Part shown: positions 4,590 to 7,640 of the stretch, piece by piece | How the letters are laid out: every line of letters begins with the position of its first letter | Numbering within the stretch: the stretch's first letter is position 1 | From: Candidatus Sulfotelmatobacter sp. | Lineage (GTDB): Bacteria; Acidobacteriota; Terriglobia; Terriglobales; Acidobacteriaceae | Reading direction: 5' to 3' | Assembly (NCBI GenBank): GCA_030045935.1 | Contig: JASIEN010000456.1 | Span: 1 to 7,640, forward strand | DNA length: 7,640 nt | Translations under genes and position numbers: made by a program | Notes under the pieces: generated by a model | What the model saw: only the letters and a program-made list of their open reading frames with translations | Databases searched by the model: none | Told to the model about the DNA's origin: nothing

Positions 4590-5657
4590 ATGACGGAGGC
4601 GGAGGTGGTCGCGGAACAATTTCTGGAGTTGCCAGAAAAACTCAGCGCCTTCAACCGGGCTGTGACTACAAAAGTTCCAATCGCGCAAACCCCGAAAGAA
4701 GTCGTCTGGACGCTGAACAAGGCAAAACTATATCGCTACATTCCAGTCCTTCCCGAAGAAAAGCGGCATCCGGTACCGCTTTTGCTCGTGTTCGCCTTGA
4801 TGAACCGACCCTACATCCTTGATCTGCGCCCCGGACACAGTTTTGTCGAGTTCATGGTGAAACAAGGTTACGATCTTTACCTGCTCGATTGGGGATCGCC
4901 CGGCCCGGAAGACAAGCGCCTCAAGTTTGACGACTACACGCTGGACTACATGCCGCGCGCCATCCGAAAGATGAAGACGATTTCCGGCTCGAAGGAATTC
5001 AGCATGCTCGGATGGTGTATCGGCGCCATTCTGACCACCGTCTACTCGGCGCTTCGTGCTGATGATGGATTGCGAAATCTGATTCTGCTGACCGCTCCAC
5101 TCGATTTCTCAGACAAGCAAGGCATCACTTTCGCCCGATGGGTTGACGAGCGTTATTTCGATGTTGATAAGGTTCTCGATGCCACAGGCAACATGCCGGG
5201 TGAGATGATCGATTATGGCGCAAAGGCGCTTAAGCCAGTCGATAACTATGTTCTCAACTATCTGAAGCTCTGGGACAACCTCGACAACCCCCAGGTAGTC
5301 GAAGCCTGGAAGGCAATGAACACCTGGGTTACGGATAACGTTCCGTTGGCGGGCGGCGCTTTCCGCCAGCTGGTCGTCGATCTTTACCGCAACGACCGGC
5401 TCATGCGCGGCGAGTGGATCATTCGCGGTGAGCGTGTTGATCTTAGTCAGATTCGCGCCAATCTGTTGACTGTGATCGCCGAAGCCGACCACATCACCCC
5501 TCCTTGCCAGTCGGAAGCGATCATGTCAAAGATCAGCAGCAAGGACAAAGAACTGTTCCGCGTGCGCGGCGGGCATATCGGCATCATGGCCGGCAGCGGC
5601 GCCGACAAAATCACATGGCCGCACATCGAAGGGTGGCTGCAAACGCGCTCGAAATAG
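4590..5657 (+). CDS. phaC: PHA synthase, class III-like catalytic subunit
   Basis: An alpha/beta-hydrolase-fold polymerase of 355 aa, the same size as the Allochromatium vinosum class III enzyme as I recall it. It joins (R)-3-hydroxyacyl-CoA units into polyester at the granule surface and releases CoA. The lipase-like box is GWCIG (141-145) with nucleophile Cys143. The other members of the triad are Asp300 (VIAEADHITPP) and His329 (RGGHIGIMAG). Other family landmarks are NRPYILDLRPG (72-82), YLLDWGSPGPEDK (97-109) and GGAFRQLVVDLYRNDRL (255-271). Class III and IV boxes are usually GICxG followed by Gly. Here Trp142 and Ala146 replace Ile and Gly. The start at 4590 follows the PhaE-like stop by 2 bases, with GGAAAGGGG (4571-4579) overlapping the upstream gene's end. 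The short length and small partner subunit favour class III/IV over the roughly 560-600 aa classes I and II. Confidence 0.93.
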   Translation: MTEAEVVAEQFLELPEKLSAFNRAVTTKVPIAQTPKEVVWTLNKAKLYRYIPVLPEEKRHPVPLLLVFALMNRPYILDLRPGHSFVEFMVKQGYDLYLLDWGSPGPEDKRLKFDDYTLDYMPRAIRKMKTISGSKEFSMLGWCIGAILTTVYSALRADDGLRNLILLTAPLDFSDKQGITFARWVDERYFDVDKVLDATGNMPGEMIDYGAKALKPVDNYVLNYLKLWDNLDNPQVVEAWKAMNTWVTDNVPLAGGAFRQLVVDLYRNDRLMRGEWIIRGERVDLSQIRANLLTVIAEADHITPPCQSEAIMSKISSKDKELFRVRGGHIGIMAGSGADKITWPHIEGWLQTRSK

Positions 5658-5659
5658 CC

Positions 5660-5700
5660 TTTCTCTGCGCTCTCTGCGGCTGTTCTTAGTGGCCTTTGGA
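5660..5700. repeat. CTCTGCG-type intergenic element
   Basis: Right after the phaC stop codon the sequence has TCTCTGCGCTCTCTGCGGCT, an 8-base unit TCTCTGCG repeated 10 bases apart, followed by a TTAGTGGCCTTTGG-like end. Intergenic stretches of this kind are, from memory, scattered widely in many acidobacterial, verrucomicrobial and bacteroidetes genomes. They produce spurious peptides rich in Arg-Arg-Glu on the opposite strand. No transposase or inverted ends are visible. The rest of 5658-5808 shows no gene and no convincing promoter. Confidence 0.4.
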
Positions 5701-5808
5701 CTTAGGAGTTTGGCGGCTAGCGCAAGCAATTTCTCCTGGCCGGCAAGCCTGTTCTCTTGACTCGTGCAGTGTTACCATATCCGGCTGTCGCTTTAACGGA
5801 TTCGCCTC

Positions 5809-6996
5809 ATGAACCGACTCCAGCGTTCCGTCGCTTCTCCCAATGTTGTCTGCATTGAAGATTTCCGCCCCATCGCCCGCCAGAGAATTCCGAAATCTGT
5901 ATTCGACTATCTCGATGGCGGCGCCGAAGGCGAAATCACGCTGCGCGAGAATTGCCGGGTCTTCAACGACATTACATTTCGCCCACGCCATGCGGTCGCG
6001 GTAGAAAAAGTGAATCTGGGAGTACGTGTCCTCGGCTTTGATCTGAAACTGCCATTTATGCTCGCCCCAGTCGGCTACAGTCGTCTCATGCATCCCGGGG
6101 GCGAAGTTTCCGCCGCCCGCTCTGCCGGCCGTGCGGGCACTGCGTACATTCTTTCGACCATCTCGGGACACAAGCTTGAAGATGTCGGCGCGGGTTCGAC
6201 TGGACCGGTTTTTTATCAGCTCTACCTCATGGGCGGACGCGGCGCTGCTGAGGCCGCGATCGAGCGTGCTCGAAGTGCAGGCTTCAACGCGCTCGTCGTC
6301 ACTATTGATACTCCCGTCTCCGGCATTCGCGAGCGCGATTATCGCAACGGCATGAAGGAACTCATCAGCGGCGGCGTACTCGAAAAAATTCCTTTTCTTC
6401 CGCAAATACTCTCACGGCCCGGATGGCTTTTCGATTATCTCCGCGATGGCGGTCTTCCGGGCTTGCCTAACGTCATTATTCCCGGCAAAGGCGAAATGCC
6501 GCTGGTCGATGTCAGCGCCGCGCTTGCCGAGTCGACCCCGACCTGGGCCGACCTGAAGTGGATTCGCGAACACTGGAAGGGCCCCATCGTTATCAAAGGC
6601 GTGTTGACCGCTGATGACGCGCGGCGCGCCGTCGACGAAGGTGTTGCTGCGATTTCGGTTTCCAATCACGGCGGCCGCCAACTCGACGGCCTTCCCGCGT
6701 CCCTCCGAGCCCTGCCAGAAGTGGTCGACGCCGTGCAGGGCCGCATTGAAGTCTTCATGGATGGCGGCATTCGCCGCGGCACCGACATCGCAAAAGCTCT
6801 CTGCCTCGGAGCTAACGCCGTACTGTGCGGTCGCGCTTACGCCTACGGCCTCGCGGCAGCGGGCGAAGCCGGGGTCGATCGCGCCATCGAGATTCTACGC
6901 ACCGATCTGGAACGCACCCTTCACCTGCTGGGTTGTGACTCCGTTTCGAAACTGGACCGATCCTACGTGAATGTTCCCAAGAGTTGGGAAGCCTAA
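5809..6996 (+). CDS. FMN-dependent alpha-hydroxy-acid oxidase/dehydrogenase, LldD-like
   Basis: A TIM-barrel flavoenzyme of 395 aa that oxidises an L-2-hydroxy acid (lactate, glycolate, mandelate or similar) to the 2-oxo acid. Visible elements are YLDGGAEGEITLREN (34-48), the FMN-contacting LAPVGYSRLMHPGGE (85-99), YQLYL (136-140), TIDTPVSGIRERDYRNGM (165-182), the FMN lysine Lys263 in VIKGVL and the active-site SNHGGRQLDG (285-294), with catalytic His287 and Arg290. DGGIRRGTD (318-326) and LCGRAYAYG (339-347) bind the flavin phosphate. Length and termini are normal. There is no signal peptide; family members are cytoplasmic or loosely membrane-bound. The ribosome site is weak (GGA at 5798-5800), but the next ATG is well inside the conserved domain, so the start stands. 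It lies 151 bases beyond phaC and probably belongs to a separate unit. The specific substrate cannot be assigned. Confidence 0.9.
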   Translation: MNRLQRSVASPNVVCIEDFRPIARQRIPKSVFDYLDGGAEGEITLRENCRVFNDITFRPRHAVAVEKVNLGVRVLGFDLKLPFMLAPVGYSRLMHPGGEVSAARSAGRAGTAYILSTISGHKLEDVGAGSTGPVFYQLYLMGGRGAAEAAIERARSAGFNALVVTIDTPVSGIRERDYRNGMKELISGGVLEKIPFLPQILSRPGWLFDYLRDGGLPGLPNVIIPGKGEMPLVDVSAALAESTPTWADLKWIREHWKGPIVIKGVLTADDARRAVDEGVAAISVSNHGGRQLDGLPASLRALPEVVDAVQGRIEVFMDGGIRRGTDIAKALCLGANAVLCGRAYAYGLAAAGEAGVDRAIEILRTDLERTLHLLGCDSVSKLDRSYVNVPKSWEA

Positions 6997-7076
6997 GGTA
7001 TCGATAACGCCGGACCTAATAGAAGCGAAGTTGCGACGCGATGGCCAACGACCACGGGTTCCAAAGCTCAACAACC

Positions 7077-7640
7077 TCAAACGTTCTCGGCGAGCCAGGT
7101 CGTCAACTGTTCGCTCCGACCGGACAATGCGAGAAGCGCACGAACCTGAGGGGCCTTCGAATCGGGCGGTTGTTGCGAATCAACTTTGCTGGCCGTCTGC
7201 TCCAAGTGCTCGAAGGACCCCTCCACATCGCCTTTTTCCGCGGGAGATTTACCCTCCAGCCGATCGGCGATCCCATCCATGGCAAGAGCCGACTGGTTGT
7301 CGAACTCCTGTTGCGCTGCTAGAACTTCCGGCGGTAATTCGAACCCCGGCGTTTGTGCGCGGTATTTCCACAAAGCCATGCGTGTAAGGTAGAGTGGGCG
7401 CAGTCGTGCTTGTGCAATTTGCGCTCGCGTGCGCCACTGCATTGCTTCTCGCCGCGACGGCCCGAATTCGAGCAGAACTGCATCCCCCTGCGTTCGCACG
7501 TTAGCGAAGTTATCGCTGACTGTTTCTCGCAGGGAGAACCGGCGCGTCGTGGCAACTTGCAGATCGTTCGACACTGGTTCCCGCATTACCAGTGCCATCA
7601 AGCGAAAATCCGTGATAAACGCGTTCTTCATTGCCTCCGT
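7077..7640 (-). CDS. C-terminal part of a FUSC-like (fusaric acid resistance family) protein
   Basis: The frame is open from the right edge of the window to a TGA at 7079-7077, giving at least 187 residues of a protein whose N-terminus lies outside. The ATG at 7631-7629 has GGAGG only 2 bases upstream, too close to be a normal start, and codons continue open above it. I therefore treat it as an internal methionine. The visible part is soluble, with no membrane span. Segments such as RRFSLRETVSDNFANVR, LLEFGPSRREAMQWR and LYLTRMALWKYRAQTPGFELPPEVLAAQQEFDNQ resemble, as I recall them, the cytoplasmic C-terminal region of FUSC-family inner-membrane efflux proteins. The expected membrane helices would be upstream. 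It converges on the alpha-hydroxy-acid oxidase gene with an 80-base gap and no obvious terminator. The family call is from memory and should be taken as likely rather than certain. Confidence 0.62.
   Translation of the reverse strand, partial: TEAMKNAFITDFRLMALVMREPVSNDLQVATTRRFSLRETVSDNFANVRTQGDAVLLEFGPSRREAMQWRTRAQIAQARLRPLYLTRMALWKYRAQTPGFELPPEVLAAQQEFDNQSALAMDGIADRLEGKSPAEKGDVEGSFEHLEQTASKVDSQQPPDSKAPQVRALLALSGRSEQLTTWLAENV

Noticed and set aside
5526..5729. 67-aa minus-strand frame with an Arg/Glu-rich stretch
   Set aside because: It arises from the CTCTGCG element and antisense phaC. Such Arg-Arg-Glu peptides are a typical artefact of this element.
5757..5785. TTGACT followed by CATATC as a promoter for the alpha-hydroxy-acid oxidase
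   Set aside because: The spacing is about 13 bases, too short for a normal sigma-70 promoter, and no better -10 box is at the right distance.

Overview
The window reads as a compact polyhydroxyalkanoate (PHA) storage locus from a moderately GC-rich, Gram-negative-type bacterium. My best guess is an Acidobacteriota member. That rests on the mix of a class III-like short synthase with a PhaR/phasin pair, the style of the flanking FUSC-like and alpha-hydroxy-acid oxidase genes, and a CTCTGCG-type intergenic element. It comes from remembered family resemblance rather than a search, and a proteobacterium is not excluded.

Layout. At the left edge a consensus-like promoter (28-55) is followed by a TGC/GCAG-rich operator (56-79) and a leader of about 140 bases. 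An apparent operon follows: a short-chain dehydrogenase/reductase (220-1101) and a MaoC hydratase-phosphate acyltransferase fusion (1132-2538). The 2539-2870 gap is convergent and holds one plausible small gene on the minus strand (2560-2748, 62 aa). The minus-strand phaR repressor (2871-3386) diverges from phaP. The phaR-phaP intergenic region carries a second strong promoter (3418-3445) and a second copy of the operator (3451-3481). Next are the phasin gene phaP (3511-4083), a structured terminator-like element (4109-4168), a very short PhaE-like synthase subunit (4183-4587) and the PHA synthase phaC (4590-5657). The 5658-5808 gap contains a CTCTGCG-type element. An FMN-dependent alpha-hydroxy-acid oxidase (5809-6996) and, convergent to it, the C-terminal part of a FUSC-like protein (7077-7640, running off the right edge) appear to lie outside the PHA unit.

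How it works together (inference). The reductase makes 3-hydroxyacyl-CoA from 3-ketoacyl-CoA, and the MaoC domain could make the (R)-isomer from enoyl-CoA. The Pta/Ptb-type domain exchanges acyl-CoA and acyl-phosphate. PhaC with its small partner polymerises the (R)-3-hydroxyacyl-CoA. The phasin coats the granule, and PhaR probably senses nascent polymer and represses. No thiolase (phaA) is in the window. The most notable observation is that the two promoters share the same geometry: TTGACA, 16-bp spacer, TATACT or TATGAT, then a 17-bp element (15/17 identical) starting 5-6 bases downstream. This suggests that PhaR controls both precursor supply and granule coating.
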